A DNA stretch of 64,000 nt from Alphaproteobacteria bacterium (GTDB taxonomy: Bacteria; Pseudomonadota; Alphaproteobacteria; Caulobacterales; Maricaulaceae), in assembly GCA_016124205.1 (NCBI GenBank), contig WGOD01000001.1, positions 1-64,000 on the forward strand, read 5' to 3'. A program made the translations under genes and the position numbers. The notes under the pieces are model-generated. The model made no database searches. It saw only the letters and a list, made by a program, of their open reading frames with translations, and was not told the DNA's origin. Each line of letters opens with the position of its first letter. Position 1 is the first letter of the stretch. Of this stretch, positions 45,009-53,753 are shown one piece after another.

Positions 45009-46415
45009 ATGAAGCTGCGTTTGAAATCCACGCCCGCCGCACGCGCCCTGGTCAGGGAGTATGAGCCGTTCCGCGGCTCGGCCGAACGCGATGCCAATGG
45101 CCGCTGGACGGTGGGCTATGGCCACCGCGCCGGAGCGCGCGAGGACACGACCGTTTCGCGCGACGACGCCGAACTTCTGATGATCTACGATGTGCTTCAG
45201 GCCGAGAAAGCCGTCGACCAAAGCATCAATGACCCGCTGCAGGCACCGCAGCGCGACGCGCTGGTGTCCTTCGCGCTGGGGATCGGCCTGACGGCGTTCC
45301 GCCAGAGCGCGGTCGTGCGCCTGATCAACAAGGGGCGCTGGCGCGCCGCGGCCGATGCGATCGCAGCGTGGGGCGGCGGAGACAATCCGCGCCACGACGC
45401 CGAACGCGCGCTGTTCATGACCGACCTGCCGGCCGATGTCAGCGGCCGTCCGGTCGAGCTGGTCATCGAGGTTGAGCATCCCGATCTCGACGAGGATGAC
45501 ATCGACCTTCCCGTCGCGCCGGCGGTTGAAGCGGATGAGACCGCCGACGATGAGGCGGTTGACGGACCCGCGGACGAAATCGTCGAGGCTCCGGCAGACG
45601 ATGCGGCCAACGACGACGCCGATGACGAGGCCGAGCCCGAAGAACCGGTCGAGGCTCCGGTCGTCGAGGACGAGCCTGCTGCACAGGAAACGCCGCGTCC
45701 GGCCGCCGTGCCGTCCGCCCCCGTCCGCAGCGCGGTCGCCGAGCGCGTGATCGCGCGCATGCGCGACCAGCTGGCGATCCGCGAGGAAGAGCCCGCCGCA
45801 GCACCGATCGTTGCCGCGCCCGAGCCGGAAGTGGACACCGCCGAGCCGGCTCCTGCGCCCGAACCTCAGCCTGAACCTCAGCCCGAGCCGGAGCCCGTTA
45901 CGGGACCGGTGGGCTATGTGTTCGCCGAGGCGGCCGATGCAGATGTGGAAGAAGACGAGGCTCCGGCCATCGTCACGCCGTCCGAAGAGGTTCCGCCGAT
46001 GACCGGCGCGGCCGTCAGCGATGGAGCGACCGGCGAGGTCGACGGAGCCGGTCCGAGCGGAATGGCCGAAATCGAGACCGAAAATCACAATCATGGTGCC
46101 GACGAAGGCCTGCCGGACCCGGAGGAGATTTCTCCGGAATTCGAAGCCGGTTCGGTCGTGCCGAGGCGCAATGGCTGGGTGAATGGCGACGATTCACCGG
46201 CGCCTGCCGCCGGCGGCTTCCCGGCCGGAACCGTGTCCGTCCTGGGCCTGGGCGTGCTCGCCTTCGGCGTGGGTGTCTGGGATACGGCTTCGCGCTGGGG
46301 CGCCTATAGCGGCGGCGATCTCTGGCCGTTCGGTCCGGCAACGGCGGCGGCGGGTTTCGTGCTGACCGGAGCGGCGGCGATCGGCCTGATCAGCCGCGGC
46401 ATGCGCAAAAACTGA
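45009..46415 (+). CDS. GH24 lysozyme with acidic linker and C-terminal membrane segments
   Basis: The ATG at 45009 (MKLRLKSTPAARALVREYEPFRG) gives 468 residues. The N-terminal domain (about 1-140) has the GH24 catalytic triad in phage-T4-lysozyme spacing: a Glu (second of EYE), an Asp 9 residues later (ERDANG) and a Thr 15 residues later (RWTVGYGH). It is followed by about 260 residues of Glu/Asp/Pro/Ala-rich linker and two C-terminal hydrophobic helices. There is no signal peptide, so the side of the membrane on which the catalytic domain lies is uncertain. Confidence 0.83.
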   Translation: MKLRLKSTPAARALVREYEPFRGSAERDANGRWTVGYGHRAGAREDTTVSRDDAELLMIYDVLQAEKAVDQSINDPLQAPQRDALVSFALGIGLTAFRQSAVVRLINKGRWRAAADAIAAWGGGDNPRHDAERALFMTDLPADVSGRPVELVIEVEHPDLDEDDIDLPVAPAVEADETADDEAVDGPADEIVEAPADDAANDDADDEAEPEEPVEAPVVEDEPAAQETPRPAAVPSAPVRSAVAERVIARMRDQLAIREEEPAAAPIVAAPEPEVDTAEPAPAPEPQPEPQPEPEPVTGPVGYVFAEAADADVEEDEAPAIVTPSEEVPPMTGAAVSDGATGEVDGAGPSGMAEIETENHNHGADEGLPDPEEISPEFEAGSVVPRRNGWVNGDDSPAPAAGGFPAGTVSVLGLGVLAFGVGVWDTASRWGAYSGGDLWPFGPATAAAGFVLTGAAAIGLISRGMRKN

Positions 46416-46437
46416 CGCAAACGTCACCTTCGTTTGC
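46413..46437 (+). promoter_or_regulatory. Candidate regulatory inverted repeats before ivd
   Basis: Two nested inverted repeats occur: TGACG-CAAA-CGTCA (46413-46426) and GCAAACG-TCACCTT-CGTTTGC (46417-46437). They lie about 40-60 nt upstream of the ivd start. CGT-rich symmetric motifs of this style have been reported upstream of leucine-catabolism genes controlled by LiuR-type MerR regulators; I did not check this. Confidence 0.4.
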
Positions 46438-46472
46438 TTGACCCTCCGGGGGGAATGCGCCATGTCCCGCGC

Positions 46473-47645
46473 ATGATCCCGAACCAATACCCCTCGATGA
46501 ATTTCGACCTCGGCGAAACCGCCGAGATGATCCGTGACACCGTGCGCAGCTTTGCGTCGGATGAACTCGCGCCGCGTGCCGCGGAGATCGACAAGTCGGA
46601 CGTGTTTCCGGCCGATCTCTGGAAGAAGATGGGCGATCTCGGCCTGCTTGGCATCACGGTCGAGGAGGAATGGGGCGGCACCGGGCTCGGCTATCTCGAG
46701 CACGTCATCGCGATGGAAGAGATTTCGCGCGGATCGGCCTCGGTCGGCCTGTCCTATGGCGCGCACTCGAATCTCTGCGTGAACCAGATCCGCCGCTGGG
46801 CCTCGAAAGAGCAGAAGGAGAAATTCCTTCCCGGCCTGATCTCGGGCGACAAGGTCGGCGCACTGGCGATGTCCGAACCCGGTGCGGGCTCCGACGTCGT
46901 GTCGATGAAGCTGCGCGCCGACAAGAAGGGCGACCACTACGTCCTCAACGGCTCGAAGATGTGGATCACCAACGGTCCGTCGGCCGACTATCTGGTGGTC
47001 TACGCCAAGACCGATCCGGGCGCTCGGTCGCGCGGAATCACCGCCTTCCTGATCGAGAAGGGGATGAAGGGTTTCTCGGTCGCGCAGAAGCTCGACAAGC
47101 TCGGCATGCGCGGATCGGAGACCGGCGAACTGGTGTTCGAGGACTGCGAAGTTCCCGAAGAGAACGTGATGGGACCGGTCAATGACGGCGTCCGCGTTCT
47201 GATGAGCGGGCTCGACTATGAGCGCGCCGTCCTGTCGGCCGGACCGATCGGCATCATGCAGTCCTGCATGGACGTGGTGCTGCCCTATGTTCACGAGCGC
47301 CGCCAGTTCGATCAGCCGATCGGCAATTTCCAGCTGGTCCAGGGCAAGCTGGCGGACATGTATGTGCGGATGAATGCCGCGCGTGCCTATGTGTACGCCG
47401 TCGCCAAGGCCTGCGACCGGGGCGAGACCACCCGCAAGGACGCCGCCGGGGCCATTCTCTATGCCGCGGAAACCGCGACCCAGCTGGCGCTCGACGCGAT
47501 CCAGCTGCTCGGCGGGAACGGCTATATCAACGAGTATGCGACCGGCCGTTTGCTGCGCGACGCCAAGCTCTACGAGATCGGCGCGGGCACGAGCGAGATC
47601 CGCCGCTGGCTGATCGGCCGTGAGCTGTTCACCGAGACGCGATAA
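46473..47645 (+). CDS. ivd: Isovaleryl-CoA dehydrogenase
   Basis: The ATG at 46473 gives 390 residues, close to the usual length and to the usual [15 protein letters not shown] start; an ATG at 46455 lies closer to GGGGGGA and is an alternative. The acyl-CoA dehydrogenase fold has [25 protein letters not shown], the catalytic base E250 ([14 protein letters not shown]) typical of isovaleryl-CoA rather than medium-chain enzymes, and [20 protein letters not shown]. It oxidises isovaleryl-CoA to 3-methylcrotonyl-CoA. Confidence 0.92.
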   Translation: MIPNQYPSMNFDLGETAEMIRDTVRSFASDELAPRAAEIDKSDVFPADLWKKMGDLGLLGITVEEEWGGTGLGYLEHVIAMEEISRGSASVGLSYGAHSNLCVNQIRRWASKEQKEKFLPGLISGDKVGALAMSEPGAGSDVVSMKLRADKKGDHYVLNGSKMWITNGPSADYLVVYAKTDPGARSRGITAFLIEKGMKGFSVAQKLDKLGMRGSETGELVFEDCEVPEENVMGPVNDGVRVLMSGLDYERAVLSAGPIGIMQSCMDVVLPYVHERRQFDQPIGNFQLVQGKLADMYVRMNAARAYVYAVAKACDRGETTRKDAAGAILYAAETATQLALDAIQLLGGNGYINEYATGRLLRDAKLYEIGAGTSEIRRWLIGRELFTETR

Positions 47646-47686
47646 AAAATTTCTCCGAGCGGCGGAACCGATCCGCTAGTTTACCT

Positions 47687-47705
47687 CTTGAACAAGGAGT
47701 TCAAG
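47687..47705 (+). promoter_or_regulatory. Hairpin next to the ribosome-binding site of the 47717 gene
   Basis: CTTGAAC (47687-47693) and GTTCAAG (47699-47705) form a 7-bp stem with an AAGGA loop, immediately before the Shine-Dalgarno AAGGGGAGA (47703-47711). The final bases of the stem are part of the ribosome-binding site, so it might modulate translation. Confidence 0.45.
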
Positions 47706-47716
47706 GGGAGAAATCC

Positions 47717-48226
47717 ATGCGCAAGATACTGATGATCACCGCCGCCAGCCTGTTCGCCGTTGCGTGCAGCGAGTCCGACATGCCGTCCGGCGAGGAAATG
47801 GAAGCCGACGCCGAACAGGCGATGGACGAGACCGGCGAGGCGCTCGAAAATGCCGGCGACGCCATCCAGGACGCCGCCGCGGACGCCGAGGCGGAAATGG
47901 ACGAGATGGGCGAAGACATGCCCGTCCGCGACGTCAACGGACGCTGGGGCATCACCGAGATGGCGTGCAGCGAAGACAACGACATGCGCGACGGCGTGAT
48001 CGTGATCTCCCGCTACACGATCGACATGGGCCTCGATTCCTGCTCGATCCAGACGGCCGATCAGACCGATAACTACACACATTTCACGACGCAGTGCGAA
48101 AGCGGCGAGGGCGGCGAGCCCTACATGCAGGAATTCTACTTCATGGCGGACGGCGACACGCTGACCTGGGATAATCGCGACATGAACCGCGAAGAGACCT
48201 ATGTCCGCTGTGGTGACGCAGGCTGA
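47717..48226 (+). CDS. Small acidic lipoprotein
   Basis: A 169-residue protein with a lipobox (LFAVACSES, Cys17). An Ala/Glu/Asp-rich region (DETGEALENAGDAIQDAAADAEAEMDEM) follows, likely helical. The C-terminal domain has four cysteines (MACSEDND, DSCSIQ, TQCESG, VRCGDAG). I recognise no family. The next gene overlaps its stop by one base. Confidence 0.7.
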   Translation: MRKILMITAASLFAVACSESDMPSGEEMEADAEQAMDETGEALENAGDAIQDAAADAEAEMDEMGEDMPVRDVNGRWGITEMACSEDNDMRDGVIVISRYTIDMGLDSCSIQTADQTDNYTHFTTQCESGEGGEPYMQEFYFMADGDTLTWDNRDMNREETYVRCGDAG

Positions 48227-48936
48227 TGGCTTTTGATGATCTCAAGGCCGTTTTCGTCAATTGCACGCTGAAGCGATCGCCGGACACCTCGAACACCGAG
48301 GGGCTGATGGCGGTCGCCAAGGCGATCATGGACAAGCAGGGCGTTCAGACCGAGGTGATCCGGCTTGTCGATCATCCGGTCGCGCCCGGCGTCTATCCCG
48401 ACATGACCGAGCATGGCTGGCCGGTCGACGCCTGGCCAGAGCTGTGGACGCGGATCAAGGCCGCCGACATCCTCGTCGTCGGCACCCCGATCTGGCTCGG
48501 CGAAGAAAGTTCGGTCTGCCGCGTGCTGATCGAACGGCTCTACGGCCAGTCCGGCGACACCAATGACAAGGGTCAGTATGTCTTCTACGGCAAGGTCGGC
48601 GGCTGCGTCGTGACCGGCAATGAGGACGGCATCAAGCACTGCAGCCAGACCGTGCTCTATGCCCTCCAGCACATCGGCTACACCATCCCGCCGCAGGCCG
48701 ATTGCGGCTGGATCGGCGAGGCCGGGCCGGGACCGTCCTATTGCGACGAAGGCAGCGGCGGACCCGACAACGAGTTCACGCAGCGCAATACGACCTTCAT
48801 GGCATGGAATCTCATGCACATGGCGCGGATGCTGAAGGACAATGGCGGCATCCCCAACGAGGGCAATTCGCGCGAGGCGTGGGACAAGGGCGAACGCTTC
48901 GGCCACCCCAATCCGGAATACCGGTCAGGCGACTAG
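48226..48936 (+). CDS. Flavodoxin-like NAD(P)H-dependent oxidoreductase
   Basis: A 236-residue protein of the flavodoxin-like/NADPH-dependent FMN reductase fold (KAVFVNCTLKRSPDTSNTEGLM for the phosphate loop; TPIWLGEESSVCRVLIERLYG; GKVGGCVVTGNEDG). It probably binds FMN. The electron acceptor is unknown. The ATG overlaps the preceding stop. Its own stop overlaps the minus-strand patatin gene in CTAG. Confidence 0.8.
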   Translation: MAFDDLKAVFVNCTLKRSPDTSNTEGLMAVAKAIMDKQGVQTEVIRLVDHPVAPGVYPDMTEHGWPVDAWPELWTRIKAADILVVGTPIWLGEESSVCRVLIERLYGQSGDTNDKGQYVFYGKVGGCVVTGNEDGIKHCSQTVLYALQHIGYTIPPQADCGWIGEAGPGPSYCDEGSGGPDNEFTQRNTTFMAWNLMHMARMLKDNGGIPNEGNSREAWDKGERFGHPNPEYRSGD

Positions 48937-50663
48937 GCGAAGATCTTCGCCCGTGTGTCCTCGTCGGCCTCGTCGAGGGCGCGCATGGCGGCTTCGTAGC
49001 CGGACTGGATCGTGTCCTCGAACCGCTTCCATTCCCTGAGGTCGGTGTCGATCTCGGGCAGGGCGACGAGATCGGCGGCCTTCAGATAGGCCTCGTGCCG
49101 GTCGACCATCGTGCCCGCGGTCGCCGCGCGCATCAGGAGGGAGGCGATCGGGGGCGGGTCGCCCAGTCCGTGCTTGCGCACCCAGCCGAAAAAGCTGGGC
49201 GGGTTCTCGAAATCCTTCGGATCCACACCGCGTGCTCGGGTCACATCGCAGCCGACATTCGGGCCGCGATGGAAGGCGCGCATCTGTTCCGACGGGAAGT
49301 TGGTAAAGACCGCCCCGTCGACGAGCAGGGCGTCGCCCTGAACGACAGGCGGCAGGATGCCGGGCAGGGCGATCGAGGCGCGCAGCGCATGACGCAGCAG
49401 GCCGCGCCGGTGCACGAAAGGCTTTCCATCCGAGAGGTTGGACGAGACGCAGAAGAAGGGTCGGCGCATGTCGGCGATCTCGACCTCGCCGAAATGCTTT
49501 TCCAGCCGCTTGTCGACCTTGTCGCCCCGGGCGAGCGAAACCACCGGCAAATGCCAGTCCGACAAGGGATTCGAATCCACAAAGGCGTCGCGCGTGCGTT
49601 CGACGATTTCCTCATGCGTCCAGTCGAGTGCCTCGCTAGCCGCGAGAATGGCGCCCATCGACGCACCGCCGAGAAAGTCGAACTGCAGCCCGGATTCCTC
49701 GAACGCCCGCATCGCTCCGATATGGGCGTAGGCGCGCGCGCCGCCGCCCGAGAGGACAAGACCAAGAGACCGGCCAGCGAGTGTGCGCGCCAGGCGCGCG
49801 ACATCGGCGCTCGATCCCTGCCGCCAGTGGAAGAGCCGGGCGGCTTCGACCGCGTCCATCCATTCCTGCGGGCGCGCGGCCTTTGCGACCCCCTCATGGT
49901 GCAACAGGACGACGTCGATCAGTTTCAGACTGGCCGCCGGCGACGGGTCGGGCGGCAAAAGCGGTATGGAGGGTCGCGCATCGGAGCGGGCGAACAGCCA
50001 GACCCGGTCAGCCCGGCCCATGGCGCGCCGCGCCCAGAGCGGATCGCCAAGCTTGGCGGTCAGGAAGACCAGATCGTGTGAGTTCTCGAATTCATCGAGC
50101 TTGGTTCCCGGCATCTCTGCGCATTCTTCGCCGCCGATGGCGACGGTGACGCCGAGATTTTCGAGCGCGTCCTTCAGGGCGCGGGCGCGGTATTCGAGGT
50201 CGATGGTCGGTGAGGACGAGATCAGCGCAAACACGCGCGGTTCGGACCCGCCGCGTTGTGGACCGGAACGCAGTCGGCGCAGCATCATCTTCGCGAGTTC
50301 GCGCATCAGCGATGGGTGCTTGTCCGCCAGACGGTCGAAGCTGGCACGCGGCAGACGCACGACTTCGCTGTCGCGCATGGCGTAGACGCTGGCCGAGTGC
50401 GGGCGTTCCTCCAGCATCGACATTTCGCCGACCGGCTCGCCCTGGCGGATATAGCCAAGCAGGTTGGGCCGCCCGAGCGCGCCGTTCCTGAACGCGGCCA
50501 GCGCGCCGGAGCGCAGGAGGTAGAAGGCGTCCGCGGGTTCGCCTTCGCCGAACAGCATCGCCCCGGCGGGCAGGCAGAACCATTCCACCTCGTGCTCGAC
50601 GGCTTTCAGTGCCGCCTTGCCGATATCATCGAAGAAACCGAGGAAGGAGAGGGTGAGGGGCAT
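48933..50663 (-). CDS. cNMP-binding domain plus patatin-like phospholipase
   Basis: A 576-residue protein. The N-terminus is a cyclic-nucleotide-binding domain (GEPVGEMSMLEERPHSASVYAM), residues about 15-125. A C-terminal patatin domain (about 295-490) has the oxyanion loop LSGGGARAYAHIGAM, catalytic nucleophile GGASMGA and DGA in VDGAVFTNFP. It resembles NTE/RssA-type hydrolases that act on phospholipids. Its stop shares CTAG with the convergent flavodoxin-like gene. Confidence 0.9.
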   Translation of the reverse strand: MPLTLSFLGFFDDIGKAALKAVEHEVEWFCLPAGAMLFGEGEPADAFYLLRSGALAAFRNGALGRPNLLGYIRQGEPVGEMSMLEERPHSASVYAMRDSEVVRLPRASFDRLADKHPSLMRELAKMMLRRLRSGPQRGGSEPRVFALISSSPTIDLEYRARALKDALENLGVTVAIGGEECAEMPGTKLDEFENSHDLVFLTAKLGDPLWARRAMGRADRVWLFARSDARPSIPLLPPDPSPAASLKLIDVVLLHHEGVAKAARPQEWMDAVEAARLFHWRQGSSADVARLARTLAGRSLGLVLSGGGARAYAHIGAMRAFEESGLQFDFLGGASMGAILAASEALDWTHEEIVERTRDAFVDSNPLSDWHLPVVSLARGDKVDKRLEKHFGEVEIADMRRPFFCVSSNLSDGKPFVHRRGLLRHALRASIALPGILPPVVQGDALLVDGAVFTNFPSEQMRAFHRGPNVGCDVTRARGVDPKDFENPPSFFGWVRKHGLGDPPPIASLLMRAATAGTMVDRHEAYLKAADLVALPEIDTDLREWKRFEDTIQSGYEAAMRALDEADEDTRAKIFA

Positions 50664-50666
50664 GGG

Positions 50667-51194
50667 TCAGTAGCAGCCTGTACCGAGTCGAACGGCCCGG
50701 CCCGTCAGATCGTCATACCAGAGATAGGTCGGATATTCGGGGTCTTCCATCACGGTGATCAGCGGCCCCCCGTCGGTGCGGGCGCGGATGTAGGTCACCG
50801 GATCGGCCGAAAGGCAGAAGCCGTCTCCGACGTCATGTCCGCGAGGCTGTTCCGGCAAATCGGACGCGCGTGCCGGTGTCGGACCAACATGCAACGCATT
50901 GGTCGACAGGAAGCGGACGAGTTGATCGCGCGTCGGCGGTTCTCCGACCGAACTCCAGAGGAATTCCACGGTCGATGCCCCGAAGAAGACGCGCCGGCCG
51001 GTGCCGTCGAAGATGTGATAGAGCACTGCCGCCTGCTCGCAATTCTCGCCGATGATCTCGGCGACTGCGCTGTCATTGGCGGCCGGTCCGGTAATGGCAA
51101 TCGCGTGTTCAACGCGATAGTCGCACGCCTGCGCCGTGCGCGGCGTGGCCTGAGTTCCGTCGGAGATCAGAAGGGCGGCGAGGGCGAAAAGCAT
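50667..51194 (-). CDS. Secreted protein of unknown function
   Basis: From the ATG at 51194 this is a 175-residue protein with a hydrophobic start (MLFALAALLISDG) and three later cysteine-bearing stretches (AQACDYR, ENCEQA, GFCLSA). An alternative start at 51272 adds an Arg-rich region and would give the hydrophobic segment a positive n-region. I recognise no family. It is divergent from the 51307 gene and lies 3 nt from the patatin gene on the same strand. Confidence 0.5.
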   Translation of the reverse strand: MLFALAALLISDGTQATPRTAQACDYRVEHAIAITGPAANDSAVAEIIGENCEQAAVLYHIFDGTGRRVFFGASTVEFLWSSVGEPPTRDQLVRFLSTNALHVGPTPARASDLPEQPRGHDVGDGFCLSADPVTYIRARTDGGPLITVMEDPEYPTYLWYDDLTGRAVRLGTGCY

Positions 51195-51306
51195 GATCCG
51201 TGTGAGTCTCGTGCGTCGATGCGACGCTAACGTAGTCGCGCCGCGCGCGCCACGGGACTTGGACTTTCCCATCGACAATCGTTCAACCGCGGCTGATCAT
51301 TCCGAG

Positions 51307-51768
51307 ATGATGCGTATGCTCGCAATTTCGCTTTTGGTCGTGACGATCAGCCCATTGTCGGCTCGGGCGGACGACGAACCCGATTGCTACGATGCCGAGG
51401 TCTCAGCCGAGATAATCGCGCAAGTTCCGACGGTCATTCCGGACTGCGACGACTGCCTCATCATGCGATGGCCGTGGTTCCTTGATCTCGATGTCGTTCG
51501 AACGCACTCCGGCGAGATCGACCTAGGACCACTGACAGTATTGTCCGTGCAGCACACCTACTTTCGCGAAGACCGAGGGGCGATCCGGTGGAAGCTGCGG
51601 CGCAATACGCTGGCCGGTTACAACGCAGTCGGCGCATTTGGGTACGGCCCCGAAGAGCAATGCCAGCCTGGCACGCCGCCGGCGCGACCGCATTTCGATC
51701 CCGGAGATCGACGTACCCTCGACGACGTTCGCCGAGAAGGCGAAGAGCGCTACGGTCGGAATCGTTAA
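51307..51768 (+). CDS. Secreted cysteine-containing protein of unknown function
   Basis: The ATG at 51307 gives 153 residues with a signal peptide (ISLLVVTISPLSARADDEPD). The mature part has two paired cysteines (PDCDDCL) and a C-terminal basic/acidic stretch. No family is recognised. It precedes the zinc-peptidase gene, with about 95 nt between them in which I see only its ribosome-binding site. Confidence 0.5.
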   Translation: MMRMLAISLLVVTISPLSARADDEPDCYDAEVSAEIIAQVPTVIPDCDDCLIMRWPWFLDLDVVRTHSGEIDLGPLTVLSVQHTYFREDRGAIRWKLRRNTLAGYNAVGAFGYGPEEQCQPGTPPARPHFDPGDRRTLDDVRREGEERYGRNR

Positions 51769-51864
51769 GTCTTCCAGTCTCGCGATAATGTGGTCTCACC
51801 AAAGCTTCAGTTGGCGCGCGGCCGGGCCGGTGTCAGTCTGCCTGAAACGATCGGGGAGAGTTTC

Positions 51865-52821
51865 ATGCGCGTGTTCCTGACCGGCCTGATGGCGTCTGCA
51901 GCGGCGTTTGCGCTTTCGGCGGCGGCAAATGCGGCCGACTACGTCTTTGCCACGCCGGACGAGGCCTATGCCATCCTTTCGGCGGATGATGAGTTCACCG
52001 CTCGCTTGCAGCCGATGGAGATCGGCCTGCGCCTCGAGGACAATGCGCAAACCTCTCGTGAGGCCTTGAACGCGCTCTACCGCGACTCGGTGCGGGACTT
52101 CACGGACGAGGAACGCGCAAGGCTGGAAGCGTTGGTGGCCGAGGATGCCGCGTTGCTTGAAAGCCTGTCGCCGCTTTTGCCGGACGATGTGGTCTTCATT
52201 GCGACCAATGGCGGGATCGATGGCGGATTTCCGCACACGCGCGGCAATGCGATCGTCTTCACCCCGGGATGGCTGGCGGGCGGCGATGCCGGTTTCCGCC
52301 AGACTTTCTACCACGAGCTCTGGCACGTGCTGTCGCGCCACAACCGGGACCGGGCCGACGAGATCTATGCGCTGATCGGGTTCGAGCCGTGCGAGGTCAT
52401 GGTCCCTGAGAGCCTGTCCGAGCGCCGCCTGACCAATCCCGATGCGCCGGTGAATGCGCACTACGCGCCGCTGGATATGGAGCAGGGCGACGGCGTCGTT
52501 CCGATCCTGTTTCTGCCGGAAGGTGGATACGATCCCGATCTGGAAGGCGGGTTCGGCGCGCATCTGGGCTTCGCCCTGATGGCTGTCGACCTGGAAGGCC
52601 GGCAGTGTGAAGCGACGCTCGATGGAGACGGCAATCCGATGCTGATCGCGCCGGGAAACTTGCCGCAATATCTCGACCTGATCGGGCACAACACCGGCTA
52701 CATCATCCACCCGGAAGAGACGCTGGCCGACAATTTCGTCCTCTGGATCAATGGCGCCGAGGGCGTTCCGGACCCGCAGGTCGTGGAACGGCTCGGCGCC
52801 TGGATCGAAGCGAACCGCTAG
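51865..52821 (+). CDS. Secreted zinc metallopeptidase-like protein (HExxH)
   Basis: The ATG at 51865 follows GGGGAGAG. The 318-residue protein has a signal peptide (SAAANAADY) and one HExxH zinc motif, H150-E-L-W-H154 (YHELWHVLSRH). A candidate third ligand lies in HPEETLADNFVLW about 120 residues later, a pattern seen in gluzincin-like peptidases. Substrate and exact family are unknown. Its stop shares CTAG with the next minus-strand gene. Confidence 0.75.
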   Translation: MRVFLTGLMASAAAFALSAAANAADYVFATPDEAYAILSADDEFTARLQPMEIGLRLEDNAQTSREALNALYRDSVRDFTDEERARLEALVAEDAALLESLSPLLPDDVVFIATNGGIDGGFPHTRGNAIVFTPGWLAGGDAGFRQTFYHELWHVLSRHNRDRADEIYALIGFEPCEVMVPESLSERRLTNPDAPVNAHYAPLDMEQGDGVVPILFLPEGGYDPDLEGGFGAHLGFALMAVDLEGRQCEATLDGDGNPMLIAPGNLPQYLDLIGHNTGYIIHPEETLADNFVLWINGAEGVPDPQVVERLGAWIEANR

Positions 52822-53621
52822 TCTTCGAGATAGTCGAGGGGATCGACCCATTCCAGTTCGACCGCGTCCTGAATGAATTGATCGAACAGGAATTTGTGGC
52901 CCGACCCGTAGATGACGAGCACGCGTTCGCCGGGTTCGGCGACCCAGGAAATCTGCGCGAAGATGTGCAGGTTGCGACCCCACCAATTGGCCATCTGTTC
53001 GGCGCCGACGGGATTGTCGCGATCGCCGAGCTGAGCCAGCGTCAGATAGATGTTGTGCATCTGAAGGAAATCCGGCTCGTTCATCGCGACCAGACGCTCG
53101 GTGACGCTGACGTCGGGCCGGTTCAGGCGGGCATCCATCGCCTCGACTGTCGCACGGAGTTCCTCCATGCGCGCCATCAGACGGCCCTGGCCGTTCTCCT
53201 GGCCGGCGGTCATCATGGCGTTGAAATCCATGTCGGACGCATAGTCGGCCGCGTAGAGCCGGTCATGACCCAAGCGTGCGGCGAGGCGCATGCCGATCTG
53301 CTGGCGCTCATTGACGGTCAGTTCGTGTTCGCCCCGACGGTAAGCGTCGTACTGCGCGTTGAAGCGGTCCTCCGCCTCCGGATCGAGTTCGACGACAATC
53401 CGCGTCGGGTTGAATTCGGCGAGGCGTTCGACAACCGCTTCGATCTCGGCCTGACGCGCCGGCGCGAGATAGTCGTCGACCTCCGAGTTTACATAGTCCT
53501 GCCCCCCGCCGGTGAAGTGGAAGGTTCCGAGCACCATGACCTGAGCCGGTGGCTCATCGTCCTGAGCGATCGCGGTGGCGGGGCTCAGCGCGAGGGCGAG
53601 GGCAGCGAGTGCGAATTTCAT
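52818..53621 (-). CDS. Secreted TraB/DUF5694-like protein
   Basis: From the ATG at 53621 (AAGGAG upstream) it is 267 residues with a signal peptide (ATAIAQDDE). The body contains VMVLGTFHFTGGGQDYVNSEVDDY near the start and ERVLVIYGSGHKFLFDQFIQD near the end. These are the G-x-x-H positions seen in TraB/DUF5694-type proteins, which share a fold with putative metal-dependent hydrolases. A longer minus-strand open frame upstream is not a gene. Confidence 0.7.
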   Translation of the reverse strand: MKFALAALALALSPATAIAQDDEPPAQVMVLGTFHFTGGGQDYVNSEVDDYLAPARQAEIEAVVERLAEFNPTRIVVELDPEAEDRFNAQYDAYRRGEHELTVNERQQIGMRLAARLGHDRLYAADYASDMDFNAMMTAGQENGQGRLMARMEELRATVEAMDARLNRPDVSVTERLVAMNEPDFLQMHNIYLTLAQLGDRDNPVGAEQMANWWGRNLHIFAQISWVAEPGERVLVIYGSGHKFLFDQFIQDAVELEWVDPLDYLED

Positions 53622-53753
53622 GTCCAGTCTCCTTCGGGGTCTGTCACCAAGGATGCCGCCGCAGGCCGGAATGGATGCAGCGCGTTGCCCGGACATGCGT
53701 TTAGCGGCTAAGAGCGTGTGATCCATTCGGCAGACCCCGCGAGCACCCCGTCC

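Noticed and set aside
45009-46415. Prophage lysis gene from the GH24 domain
   Set aside because: No holin, phage structural genes, integrase or att site surround it, and the long linker with membrane helices is not a typical endolysin.
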